Assembly (NCBI GenBank): GCA_023389055.1
Contig: JAEWFA010000038.1
Coordinates: 62,001 to 126,000 of the forward strand
Length of the DNA stretch: 64,000 nucleotides
Source: Pseudomonadota bacterium
GTDB lineage: Bacteria > Pseudomonadota > Gammaproteobacteria > Burkholderiales > Burkholderiaceae_E
Direction of reading: 5' to 3'
A program made the position numbers and the translations under genes. The notes beneath the pieces are model-generated. The model had not been told where the DNA came from, did not search any database, and saw nothing but the letters and a program-made list of their open reading frames with translations. This document shows, piece after piece, positions 24,033 to 32,458 of the stretch (positions within the stretch are counted from its first letter, which is position 1; each line of letters starts with the position of its first letter).

Positions 24033-24616
24033 GCGGCACCGTCGCAGGCAAGAACGCCCATTCCACGTGCATTCCGACCGGCTCGTCGGTTGACGCGCAC
24101 GATTTCGTTCACTTTCCGCGCATCTCCATAGACGTCACCGCCCACCTCGGAGCAATCGCGCGAAATTCGCGCGTTCTCGTTCGCGCAACAAACCCAGCCG
24201 CACGAGCGGCAGGCGGCAGCGGGCCGGGGCGCGCCGGGCCGCACACGCCGCGGCGCCGGCGCGATGGGCGAAGCCCGGACGCGGAGCAATCGCGTCGCTC
24301 GGCGGCGCGACGTCTGCGGCGCCGAGCAGCGCAGCCTCGGGGTCGGCGCGCGAAGCGCGCTTCGTATCTCTGACTCGCGGCCGCATGTTCGAGCGTAGCG
24401 AGCGAAGCTCGCGAAGCGAGTTCGGCCGCGCGACCCCGAGGTGAGCAGCGGAGGGGAGCCGGCCCGAGGCGCCGGTCGCCGCAGCAGGAGCGCCACCGCG
24501 CGAAGCGCTCGGCCCACCCCGTACGCCGCCGGCCATTGCCGCCGCTGCCGCCGCCCCGCCCTCGCGCCCCGAGATGCCCAGCCGGTCCGCTGCCGCCTGC
24601 CGCGACGCGCGTGTGT
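24033..24616. other. 584-base non-coding gap with nested inverted repeats
   Basis: No credible gene is seen between cobB and the GGDEF/EAL gene. Nested inverted arms are present: CGGCGCC 24317-24323 with 24468-24474, CTCGGGGTCG 24336-24345 with 24431-24440, and CGCGGCCG 24376-24383 with 24423-24430. The centre (24390-24420) is built of repeated GCGTAGCGAGCGAAGC-like units. Together they could fold into one long branched hairpin of about 160 bases. It may be a REP-like repeat or a structured RNA. Confidence 0.55.
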
Positions 24617-27436
24617 TCACGCCTCGCGAGACTCGATCGCGTCGGCGTCGTGCACGAGATGCATCCGGCGCAACGTCGGCAGCGACTCCAGGAACTCTGC
24701 GAGTTCGACGAACGGAACGGGATCGCAGATGAGCGCGCCCTGCACCTGGTCGCAATCGAGCGCGCGCAACTCCCGCAGTTCCGCCGCCGTCTCCACGCCT
24801 TCGACCATCGCCTGCATCCCGAGCTTGGCCGCCATCGCGGTGATCGCCTGCACGATCGCGGCATTGCCGCGATCCTCGGGCAGGTTCTGGACGAACGCCC
24901 GGTCGATCTTCAGTCCATCGACGGGCAGGTTCTTCAGGTACGACAACGACGCATAGCCGGTGCCGAAATTGTCGATGACGACCCGCACCCCGAGGCGGCG
25001 AAGTTCGCCGATCAGCGTCACGGTGCGCTCCGCGTTCTCGATGAAAGCGCTCTCGGTGAGCTCGAGCCGCAACAGCCGCGGCGGGAAGCGGCGCTCGAGC
25101 AACGATTCGTTCAGCGCCGAGAGGAATCCGTCTTCGGCGAGTTGCCGTGCCGACACATTCACCGACACGGCGATGTCCGGATGCGTTTCGAGTCCCAGGC
25201 GCACTCGATCGTCCAGGGCGCGGCGGATCGTCCACAAGCCGAGGTCGCGCACCGCGTGGCTCTGCTCGGCGGCGGGCAGGAACTGGTCGGGCAGCAGCAT
25301 GCCGCGCACCGGATGCCGCCAGCGCAGCAGTCCCTCGAAACCGACGACGCGGCGTTCGCCGATGTTCATGATCGGCTGGTAGTGCAGGTCGAGTTCGCCT
25401 CGCTGGATCGCCTGCGGCAGCTCGGCGACGAGCTGCAGTTGCTCGGCGCGCCCGTCCGAGATGCCGCCGGCGAAGAACTGCACGTCGTTGCGTCCGGCCG
25501 ACTTCGCCTGGTACATCGCGGCATCGGCGCAGCGGATCAGCGATTGTGCGTCCTGCGCGTCGTCGGGAGCGAAGGCCACGCCGATGCTCGCCGACAGGAA
25601 ATAGGCGCGGTTCGCCAGCACGAGCGGTCGTTCGATCGAAGCGAGCAGGGCGCGTGCCGTCGTCTCGATCTCGTCGCGCGTGCCGGCAGGCGAGATCAAC
25701 GCGACGAACTCGTCGCCGCCCATGCGCCCGACGACGCCGTACGCCCCGACCGCGTCGTTCAGGCGGCGCGCGACTTCGATCAGCGCCTTGTCGCCTGCGC
25801 TGTGCCCGAGCGTGTCGTTGATCAGCTTGTAGCGATCGAGGTCGACGTACAACAGAGCGGCGTGCTCGCCGGCCCGCAGGCGTTCATCGAGTTGCTGCAG
25901 CAGGTGGACGCGGTTGGCCAGCCCGGTGAGCGCATCGTGCAGCGACGCGTAGGTAAGGCGCCGTTCGGCCGCCTTGCGCTGCAGGTACAGCGACAGCGTG
26001 CGCGAGATCGTCTCCGCGGCATCGCGCAGGAAGCTCTCGCCGCGGAACGCCACCGGAGCGAGGAACAGCAGCAGGCTCTGCGCGCGGCCGCGCTCGTCGC
26101 GCAGGACGGTCACGAAGGCGGCATTCGCGCCCAGCGCCCGCGTGCGGTAGCGCGCGGCGAACGACGAATGCTGTGCGAGATCGGCGATCCAGGCATCCCG
26201 ACCCTCGCGCCAGCATTCGTCCTCGATGCCGCCGTCGTCCAGCGGAATCTCGTCGGGAAGCGCGGCGATCGCGTGCGTGAACGCCGGATAGCCCCACCGT
26301 TCACGCGCGCGCAGGCCGTGGCCCGATCGGACGAGGTGCACGCCGCCGATCCAGCCGAGCTTGCCGCAGACGGTGATCAGGATCGCCGTGACCACCCGTT
26401 GCGGCTCGGTCTGCTCGCGCATGATCGCGGCGATGTCGCCTTCCAGTTCGAGAAGGATGCGCTGCTGCTTCTCCCGGGTGATGTCGCGCCCGACGCCGCG
26501 GTACCCGATGAACTGTCCGCCGTCGTCATACACCGGATGGCCGCTGAGCGACAGGTGGTGCACGTTGCCCTGCGGATCGATCTGGCTGAACTCGAAGTTC
26601 TCGAACGGCTTGTGCGCCTCGCAGATCGCTCGATGGGTGTCCCAGTCGGGCGACAGGAAGTCGCTCTCCGGCATCTCCCAGCGGCGCCGCCCCATCGATG
26701 AGCGCGCCCAGTTCCCGACCACCGCGTCGAAGGAGTCGGACAGGAACGAGATGCGGTGCTGCGCGTCGGTCTCCCAGATCCAGTCGGAGCTCAGATGCGT
26801 GAGGTCGCGGAACTTCGCTTCGCTCGCTGCGAGTTGCTGCTGCATCGAGCGCATTCCCGTGATGTCCTGCACGATGCCCGTCAGGCGTGCGACGTGGCCC
26901 TGCTCATCCCGTTCGGCCTGGCCCAGGCTGCGCACCCAGACGACGTCGCGGTTCGGTCGCATCCAGCGGAAATCGACGCGAACCTCACCGCCGGCCTTCA
27001 TCGCGCGTCGATGCGCCTCGCGCCAGCGCTCCTGGTCGCTCGGGTGGATGTGTGCAAGCAGCGCCTTCGGCGCGGGCACGCCGGCGGCAGAAGGAAGTCC
27101 GAACAGGCGGAATGCGCCTTCGCTCCAGTGCAGCGTGTTCGCGTGCAGATCGTGTGTCCACGAGCCCAGCCCCGCGAGTTGCTCGATGCCGTCCTGTCGT
27201 GCGCTCGAGCGCGAGGAAGCGTCGGCGCTCTGCCTGGCGCGCGCGGCGCGCGTGCGGCGCGCCGCTGCCAGGGCAGCGATGCCGACCAGGCCGGCCAGCG
27301 CCGCCAGTGCACACGCCCAGAGTTCGACGGTCGCCGGTCGTGCGCCGCCGAAATACGCTACGCTCGCGCCGATCGCGCCTGCGAGCATCGCCGCGGCCGC
27401 GGCCGCGAACGCGAACGACTCGAGACGCGCGACCAC
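24617..27436 (-). CDS. PAS/GAF-GGDEF-EAL cyclic-di-GMP protein
   Basis: The 939-residue protein has two N-terminal membrane helices (about 8-30 and 38-58), two PAS domains (85-330), a GAF domain (340-500), GGDEF (about 515-670) with an intact GGDEF motif near residue 572, and EAL (about 685-935) with EGL near 700. In the EAL domain the usual DDFGTG is DNFGTG, so one metal-ligand aspartate is replaced by asparagine. ELTES, KID, EGVET and the QG segment are kept. Cyclase activity looks likely; phosphodiesterase activity may be reduced. Start GTG 27436. Confidence 0.92.
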   Translation of the reverse strand: MVARLESFAFAAAAAAMLAGAIGASVAYFGGARPATVELWACALAALAGLVGIAALAAARRTRAARARQSADASSRSSARQDGIEQLAGLGSWTHDLHANTLHWSEGAFRLFGLPSAAGVPAPKALLAHIHPSDQERWREAHRRAMKAGGEVRVDFRWMRPNRDVVWVRSLGQAERDEQGHVARLTGIVQDITGMRSMQQQLAASEAKFRDLTHLSSDWIWETDAQHRISFLSDSFDAVVGNWARSSMGRRRWEMPESDFLSPDWDTHRAICEAHKPFENFEFSQIDPQGNVHHLSLSGHPVYDDGGQFIGYRGVGRDITREKQQRILLELEGDIAAIMREQTEPQRVVTAILITVCGKLGWIGGVHLVRSGHGLRARERWGYPAFTHAIAALPDEIPLDDGGIEDECWREGRDAWIADLAQHSSFAARYRTRALGANAAFVTVLRDERGRAQSLLLFLAPVAFRGESFLRDAAETISRTLSLYLQRKAAERRLTYASLHDALTGLANRVHLLQQLDERLRAGEHAALLYVDLDRYKLINDTLGHSAGDKALIEVARRLNDAVGAYGVVGRMGGDEFVALISPAGTRDEIETTARALLASIERPLVLANRAYFLSASIGVAFAPDDAQDAQSLIRCADAAMYQAKSAGRNDVQFFAGGISDGRAEQLQLVAELPQAIQRGELDLHYQPIMNIGERRVVGFEGLLRWRHPVRGMLLPDQFLPAAEQSHAVRDLGLWTIRRALDDRVRLGLETHPDIAVSVNVSARQLAEDGFLSALNESLLERRFPPRLLRLELTESAFIENAERTVTLIGELRRLGVRVVIDNFGTGYASLSYLKNLPVDGLKIDRAFVQNLPEDRGNAAIVQAITAMAAKLGMQAMVEGVETAAELRELRALDCDQVQGALICDPVPFVELAEFLESLPTLRRMHLVHDADAIESREA

Positions 27437-27536
27437 GCCCCGCTCGGTGGCGGTGTCCGGAATCTCGTTCTCCTGTCAGCGGCCGGAAGTCGGCGCCACT
27501 GTAGCGGAAGCGCGCCGCCGCAACGAGGAATTTGTC

Positions 27537-28163
27537 GTGCCCGAGCCCAATGCGCTTCATTGTGCTTCTTCCACCGGCGCTTCGCCGTGGGTCCTGCGCT
27601 GGCTCGACCGACTGCCGCGCGGCGCAACAGTGCTCGACTTTGCCGCCGGATCGGGGCGGCACGCGCGCGCCGCCTGTGAGCGCGGCCTGACGGTGCTCGC
27701 GGTCGACCGCGACGGGCAGGCGCTCGCCCGCGTACGCGGCGACGAGAAGCCCGCTGCCGGCGGCGACGCGGAGGGCGCGGGCGACGCGCGCGAGGGACGC
27801 ATCGCATTGCGTGTCGCAGACCTCGAGTCCGGCCCCTGGCCCTTCGCCGCGCACGAGCGTTTCGACGCCGTCGTCGTTGCAAACTACCTTTTCCGGCCGC
27901 GTTTCGCGCTGCTCGCGTCGCTCCTCGCCCCGCGCGGACTGCTCGTCTACGAGACCTTCTCGCAAGGCAACGAACGCCATGGACGCCCGTCGAACCCGGC
28001 GTTCCTGCTCGCCCCCGGCGAATTGCTCGCGCGCACGCGGCGTGCCGGGCTGACGGTGCTCGGCTACGAAACCGGCGTCGTGCAGCGGCCCTCTGCAGCG
28101 GTGATCCAGCGCGTCTGCGCGATCCGCGCGCGCGGCACCGAGGCGCTGGCGTCGCTCGGCTAG
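27537..28163 (+). CDS. Class I SAM-dependent methyltransferase
   Basis: A 208-residue Rossmann-type methyltransferase. The SAM-binding motif I is VLDFAAGSGRHARA, followed by an acidic motif II (VLAVDRDGQAL) and FDAVVVANYLFRP after strand 4. Relatives are annotated as tellurite-resistance or cyclopropane-synthase-like enzymes, but the substrate is not known. GTG 27537 is chosen for its GAGGAA ribosome-binding site 7 bases upstream. Its TAG stop forms part of a TAGAAT hexamer before dapA. Confidence 0.85.
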   Translation: MPEPNALHCASSTGASPWVLRWLDRLPRGATVLDFAAGSGRHARAACERGLTVLAVDRDGQALARVRGDEKPAAGGDAEGAGDAREGRIALRVADLESGPWPFAAHERFDAVVVANYLFRPRFALLASLLAPRGLLVYETFSQGNERHGRPSNPAFLLAPGELLARTRRAGLTVLGYETGVVQRPSAAVIQRVCAIRARGTEALASLG

Positions 28164-28166
28164 AAT
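28161..28166 (+). promoter_or_regulatory. TAGAAT -10 hexamer before dapA
   Basis: TAGAAT overlaps the stop codon of the methyltransferase gene and lies 28 bases before the dapA start. The -35 position has no good match. Confidence 0.4.
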
Positions 28167-28193
28167 GTCTCGTTTTTCCAGCGACCGACCATC

Positions 28194-29072
<879 letters not shown>

Positions 29073-29074
29073 CG

Positions 29075-30235
29075 ATGACGAGAGTGCTGACCGCCGCGCG
29101 CTGCGCGACGGTCGCTTCGTTGTGCGTGTTCCTCGCCGCTTGCGGCATCACCGAGAAGATCGACGAGGCGAGCCGGATCGATTACCGCTCGTCGACCAGG
29201 CGACAATCGCTGGAGGTTCCCCCCGACCTCACGAAGCCTCGTGCCGACAATCGCTTCGCGATTCCGGAGCGTGCGAGCGACGACCGGACATGGTCGTCGT
29301 TCGAGCGCAACCGAGCGACCTCGTCGGCGCAGGGCCCGACGCAGGTGCTGCCGCAGGTCGCCGGTGCGCATATCGAACGCCAGGCCGGCCAGCGCTGGCT
29401 CGTCGTCGATGCACCGCCCGAGAAGGTGTGGCCCGTGGTGCGCGACTTCTGGCGCGAATCGGGGTTCACGGTCCAGAGCGAGTCGCCGCAGACCGGCGTC
29501 ATCGAGACCGACTGGGCCGAGAACCACGCGAAGCTGCCGCTCGACTTCATCCGCCGCACGGTGGGGCGCGCCTTCGACAACCTGTACTCGACCGGCGAGC
29601 GCGACAAGTTCCGCACGCGGATCGAGCGCGAGCCGGGCGGCGGCACCGCCGTCTACGTCACGCACCGCGGGATGATCGAGGTCTACACGTCGACCGCCGA
29701 GGAGCGCACCGTTTGGCAGCCGCGGCCCAGCGATCCCGACCTCGAGGCGGAGTTCCTGCGCCGGTTGATGCTGCGCTTCGTTCCGGACGCCGATGCGACG
29801 CAGGCCGCGCAGGCTGGCGCTTCGTCCGACGGCAGCACCGCGCAGCAGCGCGTCACGCTCGTGAACACGGGCGAAGCGCAGCGCCTCGAACTCTCCGAGG
29901 GCTTCGATCGCGCATGGCGCCGCGTGGGCCTGGCGCTCGATCGCGGGGGATTCACCGTCGAGGATCGCGATCGCTCCAAGGGTGTCTACTACGTGCGCTA
30001 CATCGACCCCGAGATCGAGGGTGGGCGCACCGCCAAGAAACCGGGGTTCCTCTCGCGCATCTTCGGCAGCGGCCAGGCGCGCGCCGACGCGAGCCCGCGC
30101 TTCCGCGTCGAGGTCACTGCCGAAGGCGAGCGCAGCCAGGTGACCGTGCGCGATCCGCAGGGCGCACCGGTGGGCGACGTCGACCGCAAGACGGTCGGGC
30201 GCATCCTGACACTGCTGCAGGAACAGATGAAGTAA
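29075..30235 (+). CDS. bamC: Outer membrane assembly lipoprotein BamC
   Basis: The 386-residue lipoprotein is the NlpB/BamC accessory subunit of the BAM machine that folds outer-membrane proteins. A signal peptide ends in the lipobox LAACG (cysteine near residue 24). The unstructured N-terminal segment (SLEVPPDLTKP), the motif that binds BamD, is well kept. Two helix-grip domains follow (about 105-235 and 270-385). ATG 29075 sits 3 bases after the dapA stop. The MBL hydrolase gene begins directly after its stop. Confidence 0.92.
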   Translation: MTRVLTAARCATVASLCVFLAACGITEKIDEASRIDYRSSTRRQSLEVPPDLTKPRADNRFAIPERASDDRTWSSFERNRATSSAQGPTQVLPQVAGAHIERQAGQRWLVVDAPPEKVWPVVRDFWRESGFTVQSESPQTGVIETDWAENHAKLPLDFIRRTVGRAFDNLYSTGERDKFRTRIEREPGGGTAVYVTHRGMIEVYTSTAEERTVWQPRPSDPDLEAEFLRRLMLRFVPDADATQAAQAGASSDGSTAQQRVTLVNTGEAQRLELSEGFDRAWRRVGLALDRGGFTVEDRDRSKGVYYVRYIDPEIEGGRTAKKPGFLSRIFGSGQARADASPRFRVEVTAEGERSQVTVRDPQGAPVGDVDRKTVGRILTLLQEQMK

Positions 30236-31021
30236 GTGCGCTTCGCCAGCCTGGGCAGCGGCAGCGAGGGAAACGCGCTGCTGGTCGAAGGTGCCGACGG
30301 CGCCGGCTGCGTGCTGATCGACTGCGGTTTCGGCGTGCGCGAGGCCGAGCGTCGGTTGCGCGCCGCCGGCCGCGAGCCGGCGCAGATCGATGCAATCCTC
30401 GTCACGCATGAACACGGCGACCACGTCGGCGGCGTCTTCCGCCTTGCGCACCGCCATCGCATTCCCGTTCACCTCACGCACGGAACCTTGCGGGCGATCG
30501 GCGCGCTCGTTCCCGAGACTTTCGATCGCGAGGCGCTGCTGAGGGTTTTCGATTCGTCGAGCGGCTTCGACTGCGCGGGGCTGCGCATCGAGCCGGTGCC
30601 GGTTCCGCACGATGCGCGCGAACCGGTGCAATACGTGCTCGACGACGGTCGAGTCCGGCTGGGCGTGCTGACCGATCTTGGACACGGCAGCCCGCACGTC
30701 GTGCGCGCGCTGTCGCGGCTCGACGCGCTCGTGCTCGAGTGCAATCACGACCTGGAACTGCTGCAGGCGAACCGGCGCTACACGATGGCGCTGAAGCGAC
30801 GCATCGCCGGCCAGTGGGGTCACCTCGGAAACCGCGAGGCGGCGCGCATACTGGCGTCGATCGACCGCTCGCGCCTGCGCATCGTCGTGGCAGCGCACCT
30901 GAGCCGGCAGAACAATCGCCCGGAACTCGCGCACGCGGCGTTGGCCGCCGTGTTCGACGACGCTCCGTCGCGACTGCAGGTCGCCGATCAGGACAGCGGG
31001 ATCGACTGGATCGCGCTCTGA
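30236..31021 (+). CDS. MBL-fold hydrolase, VicX/YycJ-like
   Basis: A 261-residue metallo-beta-lactamase-fold protein with the metal motif THEHGDHVGG near residue 60 and further histidines in VPVPHDA and ECNHD. It resembles the VicX/YycJ group, some members of which act as nucleases in DNA repair; others are uncharacterised. The GTG start immediately follows the bamC TAA, so translation is probably coupled. A substrate cannot be assigned. Confidence 0.87.
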   Translation: MRFASLGSGSEGNALLVEGADGAGCVLIDCGFGVREAERRLRAAGREPAQIDAILVTHEHGDHVGGVFRLAHRHRIPVHLTHGTLRAIGALVPETFDREALLRVFDSSSGFDCAGLRIEPVPVPHDAREPVQYVLDDGRVRLGVLTDLGHGSPHVVRALSRLDALVLECNHDLELLQANRRYTMALKRRIAGQWGHLGNREAARILASIDRSRLRIVVAAHLSRQNNRPELAHAALAAVFDDAPSRLQVADQDSGIDWIAL

Positions 31022-31030
31022 CGAGTCGCA

Positions 31031-31051
31031 GCGGGCGCCCGCGGCGCCCGC
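31031..31051. terminator. GC-rich hairpin between convergent genes
   Basis: A perfect 9-bp stem (31031-31039 with 31043-31051) and a 3-base loop lie between the ends of two convergent genes. There is no T-run on either side, so it may act with Rho or only mark transcript ends. Confidence 0.4.
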
Positions 31052-31057
31052 CCGATC

Positions 31058-31756
31058 TCACTTCGACGCGGAGCCCGCTTCTCGCGCTGCAGCCACCGCG
31101 CGGTCGGCGGCCGCCTTGGCGGCGTCGGCCGCATTGCCGGTCGCTTCGACGGTGCTATCCGCGGCGTTGGCCATCGTGTCTTTCTTCGACGCGGCAGTGC
31201 CGTCCGGCGTGGCGGACTCACGCGCGAGCTCCGCCGCCTGTTCGGCCTTGCGGCTGGCCTGCTGTGCCGCATCGGCAGCCTGCCGCGCGGCCGCGGCGCT
31301 GTCTGCCTTCTCCGCGGTCTTCGCCGCATCGATTGCCCGTTCGGCCGCGTCCTTCGTTTCGGCAGCGGCTTTGTCGAGCGATTGCTGCGCCGATTCGGCC
31401 GAAGCGGTCGGCTCGCCACTGCGTTCAGCCTGTTGCGCGCGCTCCGACATCGCCGATTGTCGCGCCGCCTGCGCAGCTTCCTTGGCTTTCAGTCCGGCGT
31501 CTTTCGCCGCGTCGGCCGCCTGCCGCGCCGCGTCGGATCCGGAATCCTGTGCGGATTGTCCGGGCGGCCCGAGCACCGCAGTGCTGGAGGATGCCGACGG
31601 TTGGGGGCCGGCGTTGTGCGGCGCGGTGGAACCGGTGGCGCTGCTGCCGCTCGCCGCAGGGGGCGCTGCGGGCGGCGCCGCCGGTTCGTCGCTGCGGCTG
31701 CACCCACCCAGCGCCAGAGCCGTCATCGAGGCGAGGAGGAGGGTTCTGTGCATCAT
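31058..31756 (-). CDS. Alanine-rich putative lipoprotein
   Basis: I do not recognise a family. The 232-residue product starts with a lipoprotein signal (LLASMTALALGGC, lipobox LGGC near residue 19). A proline/serine-rich linker follows (about 20-70). The remainder (75-230) is very rich in Ala, Lys, Glu and Asp, with repeats such as AADAAK and AAQAARQ, and is probably a long helix or coiled coil. It may be an envelope structural or stress protein. It has a ribosome-binding site (AAGGGAAG). Low complexity makes homology searches unreliable. Confidence 0.7.
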   Translation of the reverse strand: MMHRTLLLASMTALALGGCSRSDEPAAPPAAPPAASGSSATGSTAPHNAGPQPSASSSTAVLGPPGQSAQDSGSDAARQAADAAKDAGLKAKEAAQAARQSAMSERAQQAERSGEPTASAESAQQSLDKAAAETKDAAERAIDAAKTAEKADSAAAARQAADAAQQASRKAEQAAELARESATPDGTAASKKDTMANAADSTVEATGNAADAAKAAADRAVAAAREAGSASK

Positions 31757-31904
31757 GACTTCGCTTCCCTTGAATCGGCCCGCAACGTTTCGCGAACCTG
31801 TGCTCCTGAGCGGCATTTCGCGTGCCCGCCCGGGTGGCGCGCAGCATCGGCCCGGGCGTCGAGCCTGCTCTACACTCGTTCGGACGACGTTTCCGAGGCC
31901 CGAG

Positions 31905-32408
31905 ATGGACGTGAATCCGCAGGTGGGCAACGATCGGTGGGTGCGGGTGCGCTACCGGTTGTTCGACGCGCAAGGCGAGGCGATCGAGACGGGCGAGCGC
32001 GAATGGACGTATCTGCACGGCGGATACGGATCGGTGTTTGCGGGGATCGAGCGGGCGCTGGAGGGAGCGCAGCCCGGCGAGTCGCGAACCGTGCGGCTCG
32101 AGCCGGTCGATGCCTTCGGCGAATACGACGCCTCACTCGTGCAGCTCGCCGCGCGCGAGCGCTTTCCGGCCGAACTCGAGCGCGGCATGTCTTTCGAAGG
32201 GATCCCCGACGAGCCCGACGACGGCCGGATCCACATCGTCACCGATTACAGCGATGACACCGTCGTGCTCGACGCGAACCATCCGCTTGCCGGCATGGCG
32301 CTGCGCTTCGAGCTTCAGGTGCTCGAGGTGCGCGAGGCGACGCCCGAAGAGATCGACGACGAGCGCCGGCGCGCCGACGCCGCCGACGACGAGGACGCCG
32401 CGCCGTAG
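31905..32408 (+). CDS. FKBP-type peptidyl-prolyl isomerase (SlyD-like)
   Basis: The 167-residue protein resembles the SlyD/FkpB group: a short FKBP fold interrupted by an insert-in-flap domain. VRYRLFDAQGEAIETG, the glycine-rich flap YGSVFAGIERALEG, GESRTVRLEPVDAFGEYD and HPLAGMALRFELQVLEV are typical. The acidic tail (EEIDDERRRADAADDED) lacks the histidines and cysteines of E. coli SlyD, so strong nickel binding is unlikely. It has no signal peptide and is presumably cytoplasmic. Confidence 0.9.
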   Translation: MDVNPQVGNDRWVRVRYRLFDAQGEAIETGEREWTYLHGGYGSVFAGIERALEGAQPGESRTVRLEPVDAFGEYDASLVQLAARERFPAELERGMSFEGIPDEPDDGRIHIVTDYSDDTVVLDANHPLAGMALRFELQVLEVREATPEEIDDERRRADAADDEDAAP

Positions 32409-32458
32409 GAGCGCGCCCCAGGGCGCCGCCACGGGGCGCCTGCGCCCGCGCTGCCGCT

